Positions 45,737-57,248 of a stretch of 64,000 nt of DNA are shown here, piece by piece. The notes beneath the pieces are model-generated. The model searched no databases. It worked only from the letters and a program-made list of their open reading frames with translations, and had not been told where the DNA came from. The stretch's first letter is position 1; each line of letters begins with the position of its first letter. The stretch is taken from the NCBI RefSeq assembly GCF_947039875.1, contig NZ_CAMRAN010000002.1:103064-167063 (forward strand), in the 5' to 3' direction. The DNA comes from an uncultured Photobacterium sp. GTDB lineage: Bacteria > Pseudomonadota > Gammaproteobacteria > Enterobacterales > Vibrionaceae. Both the position numbers and the translations under genes were made by a program.

Positions 45737-46798
45737 TTACATAAATGGACGCTGACCACGCGCAACCCACTTCATGAGTAATGTATCAGCAGCTTCACTT
45801 GACGCACCAGATAGCTTCTCAATTAACTTCTTACGACGTACATATTTCACTTGTAATACTTCACGTGCTTTACAAGCTTCGGTGATCAAATCATCACTGG
45901 TGCTAATCTGATCCACTAAGCCTAATTCAAGGGCTTGTTGACCAAACCAATGCTCACCTGTTGCCACTTTATTAAGATCAAGTTCAGGACGGTGAACAGC
46001 AATAAATTGTTTAAATAAACCGTGTGTTTCTTCAATCTCTTCTTTGAATTTTTCACGCGCTTTATCTGAGTTTTCACCAAACATAGTTAATGTACGCTTG
46101 AACTCACCAGCTGTGATTTGTTCAAACTCAATATCGTTTTTCTTCAATACTTTACTAAAGTTAGGTAGCTGTGCAATAACGCCAATAGAGCCCACAATAG
46201 CAAATGGTGCTGAGACAATTTTATCCGCAACACACGCCATCATATAGCCACCACTTGCCGCGACTTTATCAACGGCTATCGTTAACGTAATACCCGCGGC
46301 TTTTAAACGGTCAAGTTGTGATGATGCTAAACCATAAGCATGTACCATGCCGCCACCCGTTTCTAAACGTAGCAATACTTCATCACCTTCAATTGCAATG
46401 GCTAAAATAGCACTAATTTCTTGGCGTAATGACGATACTTCACGTGCATCGATACTGCCGTGAAAATCAATAACAAATAAACGAGGATCACGAGTTGTGG
46501 TTAAATTACCATTTTTTACCGCTTGTTTTACTTCATTTTGGCGCGCTTTATCTTGTTCTTTATCTGACTTTTTATCCGCTTTATCGCGTGCTTTTAATAA
46601 CGCTTTATCAAATAAATGTAATTCTAACTGCTCAACGGTCTCTTTATATTGTTCAGTCAAGTCGGTTACTTCTAGTTCACCTTTTTGAGAACCATGACGA
46701 CCATTTAACGCTTTTGTTAATACCAACACACCCACAATCGCAATAACAACTGTCGCTATTTTGGCGAAAAACAAACCATATTCAAACAAAAATTCCAA
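45737..46798 (-). CDS. sohB: Putative signal peptide peptidase/protease SohB
   Basis: S49 family; DKVAASGGYMMACVADKIVSAPFAIVGSIGV. Confidence 0.95.
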   Translation of the reverse strand: MEFLFEYGLFFAKIATVVIAIVGVLVLTKALNGRHGSQKGELEVTDLTEQYKETVEQLELHLFDKALLKARDKADKKSDKEQDKARQNEVKQAVKNGNLTTTRDPRLFVIDFHGSIDAREVSSLRQEISAILAIAIEGDEVLLRLETGGGMVHAYGLASSQLDRLKAAGITLTIAVDKVAASGGYMMACVADKIVSAPFAIVGSIGVIAQLPNFSKVLKKNDIEFEQITAGEFKRTLTMFGENSDKAREKFKEEIEETHGLFKQFIAVHRPELDLNKVATGEHWFGQQALELGLVDQISTSDDLITEACKAREVLQVKYVRRKKLIEKLSGASSEAADTLLMKWVARGQRPFM

Positions 46799-47058
46799 GA
46801 TTCAATCCTCTATTAGGCAAAAATCGCCATAATTTATTATAAAAATGTAATAACTATCGCCACACTTAGTTTGATTTATCGTTAGAATAAATCAATATCA
46901 TCGACACGATATTCACATAAAACGACATTCTCTCAGAATATAAATTCTGATATGTTTTAGTAGTAATCGATATTACAGTCAAGCTCAAGACTTGATGCGT
47001 TCTTAGATGAAAAAACGCTCAAATAACGACAAAAAACACTATTTAAAAGGAAGCTACT

Positions 47059-47826
47059 GTGGATTATCAAATTGCTGCGGATAATTTAAAAGATCGCGTG
47101 ATATTAGTAACTGGGGCTGGTGATGGTATCGGCCGTGAAGCGGCAATTCAATATGCCGCTCACGGTGCAACCGTGATCCTGTTAGGCAGAACTGTCGCTA
47201 AGCTTGAAGCGGTTTATGATCAAATAGAAAAAAATGGCAGTAAGCAAGCCGCGATTATCCCGTTAGATTTAATGGGAGCAACTAAACAGCACTATATTGA
47301 TATGGCAAACACTATTCAGCAGCAATTTGGACGCTTAGATGGCGTACTACATAATGCGGGATTATTAGGTTCATTAAGCCCACTTGATCATATTGAAGAA
47401 TCTGTTTTTGACGATGTGATGCAAGTTAACGTAAAAGCACAGCTCTTACTTACCCAAGCAATTTTACCATTAATCAAACAATCAACAGATGGAAGAATTA
47501 TCTTTACCTCGTCCACCGTAGGTCACAGTGGCCGTGCTTTTTGGGGAACCTACGCAATATCTAAATTTGCCACAGAAGGCATGATGCAAGTCTTAGCTGA
47601 TGAACTAAGTGCTACACCAGTTAAGGTCAATGCCATCAATCCAGGTGGAACCCGTACTGGCATGCGAGCACAAGCCTTTCCTGCGGAAGATGCCCGTTTA
47701 CTCAAAACACCGTTAGATATTATGCCTCTTTACTTATATCTCATGGGACCTGAAAGCCGCCATGTTTCAGGGCAATGTATTGATGCTCAACCCAAGCGTA
47801 AGCCTGGTATTAGCAACGAACAATAA
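47059..47826 (+). CDS. yciK: SDR-family oxidoreductase YciK
   Basis: VTGAGDGIGREAA; YAISKFA; GTG start. Confidence 0.92.
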   Translation: MDYQIAADNLKDRVILVTGAGDGIGREAAIQYAAHGATVILLGRTVAKLEAVYDQIEKNGSKQAAIIPLDLMGATKQHYIDMANTIQQQFGRLDGVLHNAGLLGSLSPLDHIEESVFDDVMQVNVKAQLLLTQAILPLIKQSTDGRIIFTSSTVGHSGRAFWGTYAISKFATEGMMQVLADELSATPVKVNAINPGGTRTGMRAQAFPAEDARLLKTPLDIMPLYLYLMGPESRHVSGQCIDAQPKRKPGISNEQ

Positions 47827-47838
47827 ATATATGTTATA

Positions 47839-47866
47839 AAAAAGCCGACATCGCTGTCGGCTTTTT
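47839..47866. terminator. Terminator yciK/rluB
   Basis: AAAAAGCCGACA-tcgc-TGTCGGCTTTTT. Confidence 0.85.
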
Positions 47867-47912
47867 AATATCAGTAGCGTACTTTACACGTTAGTGGCAG
47901 TTGTTTGCACAC

Positions 47913-49091
47913 TTACTTACGAGTACGAGGCTTAGCTGGCTTATTTGCTAATGGGTTACGACGATTTGCCGCATTACCAGAAGGCTTACGCTTGCCAGAA
48001 CCATTTTGTGGCTTCTCTGATGAATTATAAGGCTTCTTCTCATCATCTCTTGGCTTACCTGCAATATGTACAGGTTTACCTTGAGCACGATCTGAACGAG
48101 GTTTAGCGTTATCGCGACCAGTTGGTGCTGGTTTAGCTCGGCCACGACCACCACGTTGCTCTTGTTGTTGTGAATCAACTTCAGCATTACGACTTGAGCT
48201 TGATGGTGCGCGACGATCATTATTACGACCGCGACGACCACCAGTACCTGTTGTTTCTACACGCTCTTCATGACGACGAACAGCACGACGAATTTGACGA
48301 ATACCTTTTTTACGCTTCTGACCTTCAACGGTTAATACTGTTTCAGTTTCAGGTGGTAACTCAACGGTAGCACGAAGTTCATTCACTTCTTTTAGTTCTA
48401 GCTCGCTCCAACCGCCACGAGGCATGTCTTTCGTTAAGTAAACATCACCATAACGAACACGTTTCAGACGGCTAACCGTTACACCCTGAGAATCCCATAA
48501 ACGACGAACTTCACGGTTACGACCTTCAGTGATTACTACGTAGAAAGTATGGTTCATACCTTCACCACCAGAATAAACAACATCTTCAAAGCGTGCTACG
48601 CCATCTTCCAGCTCAACGCCTTTAACGACATTCTTAATCATCTGCTCGTTTACTTCACCAAATACACGCACCATGTACTCACGTTCAACAGTACGGCTTG
48701 GATGCATTAACCGGTTAGCTAATTCACCATCAGTAGTGAAAAGTAATAAACCAGAGGTGTTAGCATCTAGACGACCAACAGAAACCCAACGGCCCGTTGT
48801 TAGACGTGGTAAACGATCAAAAACAGTACGACGACCTTCAGGATCATGACGAGTACATAACTCACCTTCTGGCTTGTTATAGGCCAAGATACGGCAGATT
48901 TCTTCATCTGACGAAATTAATGCAATATTGTGGCCGTCAATACGTACGCTAACACTAAGATCGTCAAGACGATCACCAAGTTTAGCAACAACACCATCAA
49001 CGCTCACACGGCCGTTTTGGATCATCAATTCGATTTCACGACGAGATCCTTGTCCTGCACGCGCTAATACTTTTTGTAATTTTTCGCTCAT
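47913..49091 (-). CDS. rluB: 23S rRNA pseudouridine(2605) synthase
   Basis: [48 protein letters not shown]; low-complexity basic tail. Confidence 0.95.
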   Translation of the reverse strand: MSEKLQKVLARAGQGSRREIELMIQNGRVSVDGVVAKLGDRLDDLSVSVRIDGHNIALISSDEEICRILAYNKPEGELCTRHDPEGRRTVFDRLPRLTTGRWVSVGRLDANTSGLLLFTTDGELANRLMHPSRTVEREYMVRVFGEVNEQMIKNVVKGVELEDGVARFEDVVYSGGEGMNHTFYVVITEGRNREVRRLWDSQGVTVSRLKRVRYGDVYLTKDMPRGGWSELELKEVNELRATVELPPETETVLTVEGQKRKKGIRQIRRAVRRHEERVETTGTGGRRGRNNDRRAPSSSSRNAEVDSQQQEQRGGRGRAKPAPTGRDNAKPRSDRAQGKPVHIAGKPRDDEKKPYNSSEKPQNGSGKRKPSGNAANRRNPLANKPAKPRTRK

Positions 49092-49399
49092 TGTAAACAA
49101 ACCTTTGTCGCCTTCACAGGCGTCGAAATTCTCATCAAACTCCCTTAACTCGACTCTTTTTATTGTTGCAATGATTGCGCAAAAAAAGAAAGTGAGGGGA
49201 AATAACGCGAATAGCAATAATTTGGATTCTAGCGCGATAATCAATTATCTATCATGCTAGATATGTAGCCGATTATTATCGCAAATATAACGGTTATTTA
49301 CCATAAAAATAGCGATAAAAAAAACGCATCATAAACAATATGATACGTTTATAAAAATGCATATAACAGCAATGCATTTACTGCGGAAATTAAACGATT

Positions 49400-50020
49400 T
49401 TATTCAAACGGCGTAATATCACCAGCACCGACACGTACAATCTCAATATTGCCGTCGCTGAAATCAATAACAGTCGTCGGTTGCTCACTGAGATAACCAC
49501 CGTGCATGATAAGATCGACAGCATGCTCTAATTGGTCACGAATCTCATCAGGATCCGCTTCTGTGGTCTCTTTACCCGGTAAAATCAAACTGGTCGACAT
49601 CATCGGTTCACCCAAAGCTTCAAGCAGCGCTAAAGCAATATTATTATCAGGAACACGAATACCAATCGTTTTACGCTTAGCGTTCATTAATCGACGTGGG
49701 ACTTCCTTGGTGCCTTTAAAGATAAAGGTATAAGCACCAGGGGTATTATTTCGCAATAAACGAAACGCAATATTGTCAACTCGGGTATAAAGCGATAGCT
49801 CAGATAAATCACGGCATAACAAGGTAAAATTATGCTTATCGTTTAAACGTCGTATTTGACAAATACGCTCCAGCGCTTGTTTGTTTTCCATTTGACAACC
49901 CAGGGCATAACCTGAGTCGGTAGGATAAACCACAACCCCACCATTTTTAATAATATCAACCGCTTGATTAATTAAACGCGTTTGAGGTGTTTCTGGATGA
50001 ACATAAAAAAACTGACTCAT
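49400..50020 (-). CDS. yciO: YciO/YrdC/Sua5 family protein
   Basis: [11 protein letters not shown]; start [14 protein letters not shown] overlap with rnm. Confidence 0.93.
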   Translation of the reverse strand: MSQFFYVHPETPQTRLINQAVDIIKNGGVVVYPTDSGYALGCQMENKQALERICQIRRLNDKHNFTLLCRDLSELSLYTRVDNIAFRLLRNNTPGAYTFIFKGTKEVPRRLMNAKRKTIGIRVPDNNIALALLEALGEPMMSTSLILPGKETTEADPDEIRDQLEHAVDLIMHGGYLSEQPTTVIDFSDGNIEIVRVGAGDITPFE

Positions 50021-50910
50021 TTTTCCTCCTTCGAGGCAGATAACACAGTGGTTATTTCTACCTCTACTCGCTTTTTCTCTACCGTCCAATCCTGCCATAA
50101 CGGCACTACATCTTTCGGTAACCACAAATTGCGGCCTAATTCGGTCCATGGGGATGGATAATGAAAATCAGACCCTTGTGAAGCGAGTAAATTATATTGG
50201 ATGGCGTAATCCCCAAAAGTACGTCGTTCTTGCGGTGCTTGTTGAGGTTGAGCAACTTCAATACCGTCGCCTTTCGCATCAATAAAGTGCTGAATTAAGC
50301 GCTTTATCCATTTAGCCGTCATTTGATAACGACCGGGGTGAGCAATAACAGCTTGGCCACCAGCGGCATGAATTACGGCTACAGCATCAGCAATTGAGCA
50401 CCAACTTGGTGGCACATAACCAGGATTACCACGGGTTAAGAATTTCTTAAACACCGCTTGCATAGTTTTGGCATAACCTTGTTCAACCAACCAACGAGCA
50501 AAATGCGCACGCGTAATCGACGCGTCGCCCGCTAATGCCATCGCGCCTTCAAAAGCACCTGGCATTTTATTTTTTTCTAACCGAGCACCAATCTCTTTTG
50601 CACGTTCAAGTCGATGTTCGGCTTGGGCGTTAATAAATGAAACTAACTCAGGATGATTGGGATCTATATTAAGCCCAACGATATGAATATCAAAGTTATG
50701 CCACACCGTTGATATCTCAATACCATTAATTAATGTAATCGGTAATTGTTCTTGTTCAATAACGGCATGCGCTTGTGCGAGCCCATCAATCGTATCGTGA
50801 TCGGTAATTGCCAACACATCAACTCGCATATCCACGGCGCGTCGAACAAGATCTTGCGGCGATAAGCGGCCGTCTGACGCTGTAGTATGACAATGTAAAT
50901 CAAACAACAT
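50017..50910 (-). CDS. rnm: PHP-domain 5'-3' exoribonuclease (RNase AM / YciV)
   Basis: [44 protein letters not shown]. Confidence 0.93.
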   Translation of the reverse strand: MLFDLHCHTTASDGRLSPQDLVRRAVDMRVDVLAITDHDTIDGLAQAHAVIEQEQLPITLINGIEISTVWHNFDIHIVGLNIDPNHPELVSFINAQAEHRLERAKEIGARLEKNKMPGAFEGAMALAGDASITRAHFARWLVEQGYAKTMQAVFKKFLTRGNPGYVPPSWCSIADAVAVIHAAGGQAVIAHPGRYQMTAKWIKRLIQHFIDAKGDGIEVAQPQQAPQERRTFGDYAIQYNLLASQGSDFHYPSPWTELGRNLWLPKDVVPLWQDWTVEKKRVEVEITTVLSASKEEK

Positions 50911-50921
50911 AACTTTACTTC

Positions 50922-50959
50922 TTGACTTTGTTTTTATGAACTAGTTTACTAGTACGCAA
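50922..50959 (+). promoter_or_regulatory. trp promoter with overlapping TrpR operator
   Basis: TTGACT-N17-TTTACT; operator GAACTAGTTTACTAGTACGCAA nearly identical to the E. coli trp operator CGAACTAGTTAACTAGTACGCAAG. Confidence 0.85.
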
Positions 50960-51072
50960 TTACTAAGGATGATATTGCTCTTATCACCACAACCTTTAGC
51001 TAGTTTAAACCAATTCACCGCTATACACCTTGGTAAACTTTGGCTATAGCAGCAGACAAATAGGATAGCGCC

Positions 51073-51150
51073 ATGTTACAGCAAATTAGTACGCAACGAC
51101 CGCCTTTCTTGATTATTTATGAGTGGCAAGTAATGTTATGGCAACGGTAA
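51073..51150 (+). CDS. trpL: trp operon leader peptide, MLQQISTQRPPFLIIYEWQVMLWQR
   Basis: 25-codon ORF with two Trp codons, SD AGGATA, immediately before the attenuator hairpin. Confidence 0.75.
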   Translation: MLQQISTQRPPFLIIYEWQVMLWQR

Positions 51151-51178
51151 AATACAGTAACATTCTGTGTTTTTACTC

Positions 51179-51207
51179 AAGCCTACCGTTATAGAAGGCT
51201 TTTTTTG
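51179..51207 (+). terminator. trp attenuator (rho-independent terminator)
   Basis: AAGCCT-N11-AGGCTT then TTTTTTT. Confidence 0.8.
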
Positions 51208-51400
51208 GGTCATTCTAAGATTACTAATAACACCCCAATACATTGATTATTATAAATTAGACCAAAACAAAACATCGCAACATACTTTGTTAATAATTAT
51301 CGATAAAAGTAAAAAACTAGTCTTGCTCAAAGACTCAGTTTACGCCACTATCGAACAATGAAAGCAGGATCGCATTTGTACAAACGGCAGGGAGAACGCT

Positions 51401-52993
51401 GTGATAACTCACTCTATTGGATCGCATATCTATAACACAACACCTGAAAACCAACATCCAATTAAGGTATTGAACCTGGATGTACCCTATCTGGCAGACC
51501 CTACTGACGCCTATTTTACACTGTGTGGTGATAGCCCTTGCCATCTACTATTAGAATCAGCCGAAGTCGATTCGAAACAAGATCTTAAAAGCTTATTATT
51601 GATTGATGCTGCCGTACGTATTGTTTGTCGTGGCAAAGAGGTGGTATTAGAAGCTCAATCTGATAATGGTCAACGCATCCTCCATATTCTAAACAGCCAT
51701 CTCAAATCCGATATTAAAGCGACCTATAATACTGATACGCTGCGGTTACATTTTCCAACCCATATTGAAGCATTAGATGAAGACTCTCGCTTACGCCAAA
51801 CCTCATCTTTTGATGCATTACGACTGATTCAACATGCCTTTGATACCGAAAATCATCCTCGTGATGCTTTATTCATTGGTGGTTTATTTGCTTATGATTT
51901 AGTGGCTGACTTTGAACCGCTTATCGCCGTTGATGCGGATAATAGCTGTCCTGATTATATTTTCTATGTTGCTGAAACATTATTGATTATCGATCATCAA
52001 CATCAACAAGCACACTTACAAGCGACCCTGTTTGAGCATAATACCCCGGCAATTGCTGATGATCTTCAACAACGCTTAGTCACACTTAAAACCCGTTGTC
52101 TTAAGCCTCAGTCATTACCCGTTGCACCCGCTATCACTACTTGTGTCCCCGTTCCAACAATCACCGATCATGATTTCAATCAAACCGTTGCCGCTTTGAA
52201 GCAATTTGTTATTCGAGGTGATGTATTTCAAGTCGTGCCATCTCGACAATTTAAGCTGCCGTGCCCCTCGCCGCTTAACGCATATAAAGCATTGAAGATT
52301 GGTAACCCAAGTCCGTATATGTTTTATCTACATGATACTGAGTTTACCTTATTTGGTGCCTCACCAGAGAGTGCATTGAAATATTGTACCCAGTCTAACC
52401 AAGTTGAGATTTATCCGATTGCAGGTACACGTCAACGCGGTAAAAACAAGGATGGTTCAATTAATCTCGACCTTGATACTCGTATCGAACTAGAACTTCG
52501 TTGTGACACCAAAGAAAATGCTGAACATATGATGCTGGTTGATTTAGCCCGTAATGATGTTGCCCGTATTAGCCAAGCAGGAAGCCGCCACGTAGCTGAT
52601 TTATTACATGTTGATCGTTATAGCCATGTGATGCATTTAGTGTCGCGAGTCGTGGGTCAATTACGCCATGATCTTGATGCCCTGCACGCTTATCAAGCTT
52701 GCATGAACATGGGCACCTTAACGGGCGCACCTAAAATTAGAGCCATGCAACTTATTCGTGAAGTTGAGCAACGTCGCCGTGGCAGTTATGGCGGCGCTGT
52801 CGGCTATATCACCGGACATGGGGATATGGATACCTGCATTGTGATCCGTTCCGCTTATGTCGAAAACGGTATCGCCAGTGTTCAAGCGGGTGCGGGGGTG
52901 GTTTATGACTCCATACCACAAGCCGAAACAGATGAAACAAAATCAAAAGCACAAGCGGTAATCAATGCCATTCGTCACGCCCATCAAGGTTAA
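51401..52993 (+). CDS. trpE: Anthranilate synthase component I
   Basis: GTG start after AGGGAG SD; FQVVPSRQFKLPCPSPL, PIAGTRQRG, GTLTGAPKIRAMQLI. Confidence 0.97.
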   Translation: MITHSIGSHIYNTTPENQHPIKVLNLDVPYLADPTDAYFTLCGDSPCHLLLESAEVDSKQDLKSLLLIDAAVRIVCRGKEVVLEAQSDNGQRILHILNSHLKSDIKATYNTDTLRLHFPTHIEALDEDSRLRQTSSFDALRLIQHAFDTENHPRDALFIGGLFAYDLVADFEPLIAVDADNSCPDYIFYVAETLLIIDHQHQQAHLQATLFEHNTPAIADDLQQRLVTLKTRCLKPQSLPVAPAITTCVPVPTITDHDFNQTVAALKQFVIRGDVFQVVPSRQFKLPCPSPLNAYKALKIGNPSPYMFYLHDTEFTLFGASPESALKYCTQSNQVEIYPIAGTRQRGKNKDGSINLDLDTRIELELRCDTKENAEHMMLVDLARNDVARISQAGSRHVADLLHVDRYSHVMHLVSRVVGQLRHDLDALHAYQACMNMGTLTGAPKIRAMQLIREVEQRRRGSYGGAVGYITGHGDMDTCIVIRSAYVENGIASVQAGAGVVYDSIPQAETDETKSKAQAVINAIRHAHQG

Positions 52994-53003
52994 GGAGCAC
53001 AAG

Positions 53004-53633
53004 ATGACCATCACGAAAAATCACCATAATGCCCATATTGTGCTATTAGATAACTTTGATTCTTTTACTTACAACCTTGTTGATCAATTTCGAAGTCTGG
53101 GTTTTCCGGTCACGATTTATCGTAATCATTTATCAGCGCAACAAATCGAACACGCATTGCTTGAACATAAAAATCCGGTATTAGTGTTATCACCAGGCCC
53201 TGGCGCACCAGCTGATGCCGGATGCATGCCTGAACTTATTCAACGAGTAAAAGGCAAAATCCCAATGTTGGGTATTTGCTTAGGACATCAAGCCATTGTT
53301 GAAGCTTATGGTGGTACCGTCGCTGGCGCTGGCGATATCGTCCATGGCAAAGCTGCGATGATAACTCACAATCAACACCCCGTTTTTGGTCAACTTGCCA
53401 GCCCACTCGCTGTTGCCCGTTATCATTCTTTGGTCGCAACTCATGTTCCAACGAGTCTTGAAACGATTGCTGATGTAAATGGATTAGTGATGGCGGTAGT
53501 TAATGAACACGACAAAGTCTGTGGCTTTCAATTTCACCCAGAATCTATCCTTACTACTCAAGGCGCAGAACTACTTACTCATACACTGGCTTGGGTTATG
53601 AAAGCACCCACTACATGCCTAAATACCCATTAA
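53004..53633 (+). CDS. trpG: Anthranilate synthase glutamine amidotransferase component
   Basis: LDNFDSFTYNLVDQF, LSPGPGAPADAG, GICLGHQA; start MTITKN. Confidence 0.96.
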   Translation: MTITKNHHNAHIVLLDNFDSFTYNLVDQFRSLGFPVTIYRNHLSAQQIEHALLEHKNPVLVLSPGPGAPADAGCMPELIQRVKGKIPMLGICLGHQAIVEAYGGTVAGAGDIVHGKAAMITHNQHPVFGQLASPLAVARYHSLVATHVPTSLETIADVNGLVMAVVNEHDKVCGFQFHPESILTTQGAELLTHTLAWVMKAPTTCLNTH

Positions 53634-53638
53634 GGAAG

Positions 53639-54652
53639 ATGATGAACGCTACTATTGCTAAACTTGCCGATAAACTCTACGCCCAACACCCCTTGAGCGA
53701 AGAAGAAAGCCATTTTCTCTTTGATGCAATCATCAACGGTGAAGTTGAACCGATTGTATTATCAGCCGTATTAACAGCATTAAAAATTAAAGGCGAAACC
53801 CCCGCAGAAATTGCAGGTGCCGCCAAAGCATTGGTTAAAAATGCCAACCCGTTTCCACGTCCAAATTATGATTTCGCAGATATTGTTGGCACGGGTGGCG
53901 ATGGCGCGAATACCATCAACATTTCTACTACCGCCGCTTTTGTCGCTGCCGCCTGTGGGGTCAAAGTGGCTAAACATGGTAATCGTGGTGTATCAAGCAA
54001 ATCAGGCTCATCAGATTTATTAGATAAGTTTGGGATTAATTTAGCCATGCCAGCTCAAACGGCACGCCAAGCGTTAGATGATCTTGGGGTCTGTTTTTTA
54101 TTTGCGCCGGAATATCACGGAGGCGTACGTCATGCGATGCCAGTACGACAAACATTACAAACTCGCACGATTTTCAATGTGTTAGGACCATTAATTAACC
54201 CAGCCAAACCTAATATTCAATTAATGGGGGTTTATGATCTCGCTCTAGTTCGCCCTATTGCTGAAACCTTAGCAACAATGGGATTAAAACGTGCTGCGGT
54301 GGTACATGGTAGCGGACTTGATGAAGTTGCCATTCATGGTGAAACCCATGTGGCAGAAATTATTGATGGGGTCATTAGTGAATATACGCTTACTCCGGCT
54401 GATTTTGGACTTCAAAGCTACCCTTTAGAAGCCATTCGTGGCGGTGAGCCAGATGAAAACCGTACCATCATTGAACATATTCTGACGGGTAAAGGAACAC
54501 CCGCTCAAGAAGGTGCCGTTGCCGTCAATGTTGCACTTTTATTGCGCCTTTTTGGTCATCACGATCTTAAAGCCAATACTCAACGCGCAATCACCACCAT
54601 GCGTTCAGGTAACGCATATCAACTTGTAGAACAACTGGCAGCACGAGGTTAA
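53639..54652 (+). CDS. trpD: Anthranilate phosphoribosyltransferase
   Basis: DIVGTGGDGANTINISTTAAFVAAACG, KHGNRGVSSKSGSSD. Confidence 0.97.
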   Translation: MMNATIAKLADKLYAQHPLSEEESHFLFDAIINGEVEPIVLSAVLTALKIKGETPAEIAGAAKALVKNANPFPRPNYDFADIVGTGGDGANTINISTTAAFVAAACGVKVAKHGNRGVSSKSGSSDLLDKFGINLAMPAQTARQALDDLGVCFLFAPEYHGGVRHAMPVRQTLQTRTIFNVLGPLINPAKPNIQLMGVYDLALVRPIAETLATMGLKRAAVVHGSGLDEVAIHGETHVAEIIDGVISEYTLTPADFGLQSYPLEAIRGGEPDENRTIIEHILTGKGTPAQEGAVAVNVALLLRLFGHHDLKANTQRAITTMRSGNAYQLVEQLAARG

Positions 54653-54654
54653 TC

Positions 54655-56055
54655 ATGGAAACAGTCCTTGCTAAAATTATCGCAGATAAAAAAATCTGGG
54701 TCGATGCACGTAAAGAAGCGCAACCTCTCGCCAGTTTTCGTCACCAGCTTACACCAAGTGATCGTGATTTCTACCACGCACTCGCCAATACTGACCGACA
54801 TGGATGCCATCGCCCAGCTTTCATTCTTGAATGTAAAAAGGCATCACCGTCAAAAGGCTTAATTAGAGAAGATTTCAATTTAGATGATATTGCAGCGATT
54901 TATAACCAATACGCCAGTGCAATTTCAGTGTTAACCGATGAGAAATATTTTCAAGGCAATGTTGAGTTCTTACCTAAGGTACGTAGCCAAGTTACCCAAC
55001 CAATATTATGCAAAGACTTTATGATTGATAGCTACCAAGTCTATTTGGCGCGTCATTATCAGGCAGATGCGATTTTATTGATGCTGTCGGTACTGGATGA
55101 TGAACAATACCAAACACTTGCCGCAGTGGCTGAATCACTTCAACTTGGCATTTTAACCGAAGTGAGTAATGAAGCCGAACTCACGCGCGCCATCAAACTC
55201 AAAGCAAAAGTTGTCGGGATTAACAACCGTAATTTACGTGATTTGAGTATTGATTTAAACCGTACCAAACAGCTTGCACCTGATTTACCTGAAGGTACGA
55301 TTATTATTTCTGAGTCAGGGATTTATACCCACCAGCAAGTACGTGAACTCTCACCTTATGCTAATGGTTTTTTAATTGGTAGTTCATTAATGGCGGCCGA
55401 CAACCTTGATTTAGCGGTTCGAAAAGTCTTATTTGGTGAACATAAAGTTTGCGGATTAACCTCAAATGAAGATGCCCACCAAGCTTACCTGCAAGGAGCA
55501 ACCTATGGTGGTTTGATTTTCGTACCATCATCACCGCGAGCTATTAACCTCGACCAAGCATTGGCCGTTACCGCATCAGTACCACTTAATTTTGTCGGCG
55601 TATTTCAGAACAGCCCGTTGACAGACATTGTGACTACAGCAACAACTTTAGCCTTAGTTGCAGTACAATTACACGGTAATGAATCACCACAATATATAGA
55701 GCAATTGCGTGAAGAACTGCCTGCTAACTGCCAAATCTGGAAGGCCCACGCCATTACCGATAGCGTACCGGATCTTACCCAATGGTCGGTCGACAAACAC
55801 CTGTTTGACAGTAAAGTCGAAGGCAAAAGTGGCGGTACAGGCGTCACCTTTGATTGGTCTTTAATTACATCCGAAAACAGATCAAACAGTTTACTTGCTG
55901 GTGGACTAAACCCAGATAATGTACACCATGCAGCCTCTCTCGGTTTTGGTGGTTTAGATTTAAATTCCGGTGTAGAAAGCGCACCGGGTAAAAAAGATCA
56001 TCATAAATTAGCGGCAGCCTTTGCGGCAATCAAACATATTAAGGACGATAAATAA
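54655..56055 (+). CDS. trpCF: Bifunctional indole-3-glycerol-phosphate synthase / phosphoribosylanthranilate isomerase
   Basis: [24 protein letters not shown], then [20 protein letters not shown]. Confidence 0.97.
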   Translation: METVLAKIIADKKIWVDARKEAQPLASFRHQLTPSDRDFYHALANTDRHGCHRPAFILECKKASPSKGLIREDFNLDDIAAIYNQYASAISVLTDEKYFQGNVEFLPKVRSQVTQPILCKDFMIDSYQVYLARHYQADAILLMLSVLDDEQYQTLAAVAESLQLGILTEVSNEAELTRAIKLKAKVVGINNRNLRDLSIDLNRTKQLAPDLPEGTIIISESGIYTHQQVRELSPYANGFLIGSSLMAADNLDLAVRKVLFGEHKVCGLTSNEDAHQAYLQGATYGGLIFVPSSPRAINLDQALAVTASVPLNFVGVFQNSPLTDIVTTATTLALVAVQLHGNESPQYIEQLREELPANCQIWKAHAITDSVPDLTQWSVDKHLFDSKVEGKSGGTGVTFDWSLITSENRSNSLLAGGLNPDNVHHAASLGFGGLDLNSGVESAPGKKDHHKLAAAFAAIKHIKDDK

Positions 56056-56057
56056 TC

Positions 56058-57248
56058 ATGAGTAAATTGAATGCCTACTTTGGTGAATTTGGTGGTCAAT
56101 ATGTTCCTCAAATTCTAGTACCAGCCTTAGATCAACTTGAAAATGCTTTTATTGAAGCTCAACAAGACCCCGACTTTCAGCTGCAATTTATAACGTTATT
56201 AAAAGAATATGCGGGGCGACCAACGGCGTTAACGTTATGCCAAAACTTAACTCAAGGCACAAAAACCAAGCTTTATTTAAAGCGTGAAGATCTTCTTCAT
56301 GGTGGCGCACACAAAACTAACCAAGTATTAGGCCAAGCTTTACTTGCACAACGCATGGGAAAAACTGAAATCATTGCAGAAACTGGTGCAGGTCAACACG
56401 GTGTTGCAACAGCACTAGCATGTGCTTTACTCGGGTTAAAGTGCCGCATTTATATGGGCGCGAAAGATATTGAACGCCAAAGCCCTAATGTTTTTAGAAT
56501 GAAATTAATGGGCGCGACAGTTATCCCTGTAACCTCTGGCTCAGCAACATTAAAAGATGCGTGTAATGAAGCGATGCGCGATTGGTCTGCTAGCTATGAC
56601 AAAGCCCATTACCTATTAGGAACCGCTGCAGGCCCTCACCCGTTCCCAACCATCGTGCGTGAATTTCAAAAAATCATTGGTGAAGAAACGAAAACTCAAA
56701 TTATGGCTAAAGAAGGCCGGTTGCCTGATGCGGTTATTGCTTGTGTTGGCGGTGGCTCTAATGCAATTGGTATGTTCGCTGACTTTATCAAAGAAAGTCG
56801 TGTCCGTTTAATTGGCGTTGAGCCTGCGGGTAAAGGACTCGATACCGATATGCATGGCGCGCCATTGAAACACGGCAAGCTCGGTATTTTCTTTGGTATG
56901 AAAGCACCACTAATGCAAGATGAACATGGTCAAGTTGAAGAGTCATATTCGATTTCTGCAGGGTTGGATTTCCCTTCTGTCGGACCTCAACATGCTCACC
57001 TTAATGCGATTGGTCGCGCAGAATATGGCGCAGTTACCGATGATGAAGCATTAGAAGCGTTTCAACTATTAGCTCGAAAAGAAGGTATTATTCCGGCTCT
57101 TGAATCTGCGCATGCATTGGCTTACGCATTAAAAATGATTGCTGATGACCCCGAAAAAGAACAATTACTGGTAGTCAATCTTTCTGGTCGAGGCGATAAA
57201 GACATTTTCACGGTGCATGATATTTTAACGGAAAAAGGAATTTTATAA
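56058..57248 (+). CDS. trpB: Tryptophan synthase beta chain
   Basis: [24 protein letters not shown]. Confidence 0.98.
   Translation: MSKLNAYFGEFGGQYVPQILVPALDQLENAFIEAQQDPDFQLQFITLLKEYAGRPTALTLCQNLTQGTKTKLYLKREDLLHGGAHKTNQVLGQALLAQRMGKTEIIAETGAGQHGVATALACALLGLKCRIYMGAKDIERQSPNVFRMKLMGATVIPVTSGSATLKDACNEAMRDWSASYDKAHYLLGTAAGPHPFPTIVREFQKIIGEETKTQIMAKEGRLPDAVIACVGGGSNAIGMFADFIKESRVRLIGVEPAGKGLDTDMHGAPLKHGKLGIFFGMKAPLMQDEHGQVEESYSISAGLDFPSVGPQHAHLNAIGRAEYGAVTDDEALEAFQLLARKEGIIPALESAHALAYALKMIADDPEKEQLLVVNLSGRGDKDIFTVHDILTEKGIL

Noticed and set aside
48170-48370. D/H/Y-rich ORF antisense to the rluB tail
   Set aside because: Reverse complement of the Arg/Gly/Ser-rich RluB tail; no translation signals.
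50969-51049. Alternative trp leader peptide MILLLSPQPLASLNQFTAIHLGKLWL*
   Set aside because: AGG directly abuts the ATG, leaving no spacing for an SD, and it has a single Trp; the 51073 ORF fits attenuation better.
51167-51361. 64-aa ORF between the trp attenuator and trpE
   Set aside because: Begins before and runs through the attenuator hairpin; no SD; AT-rich chance ORF.
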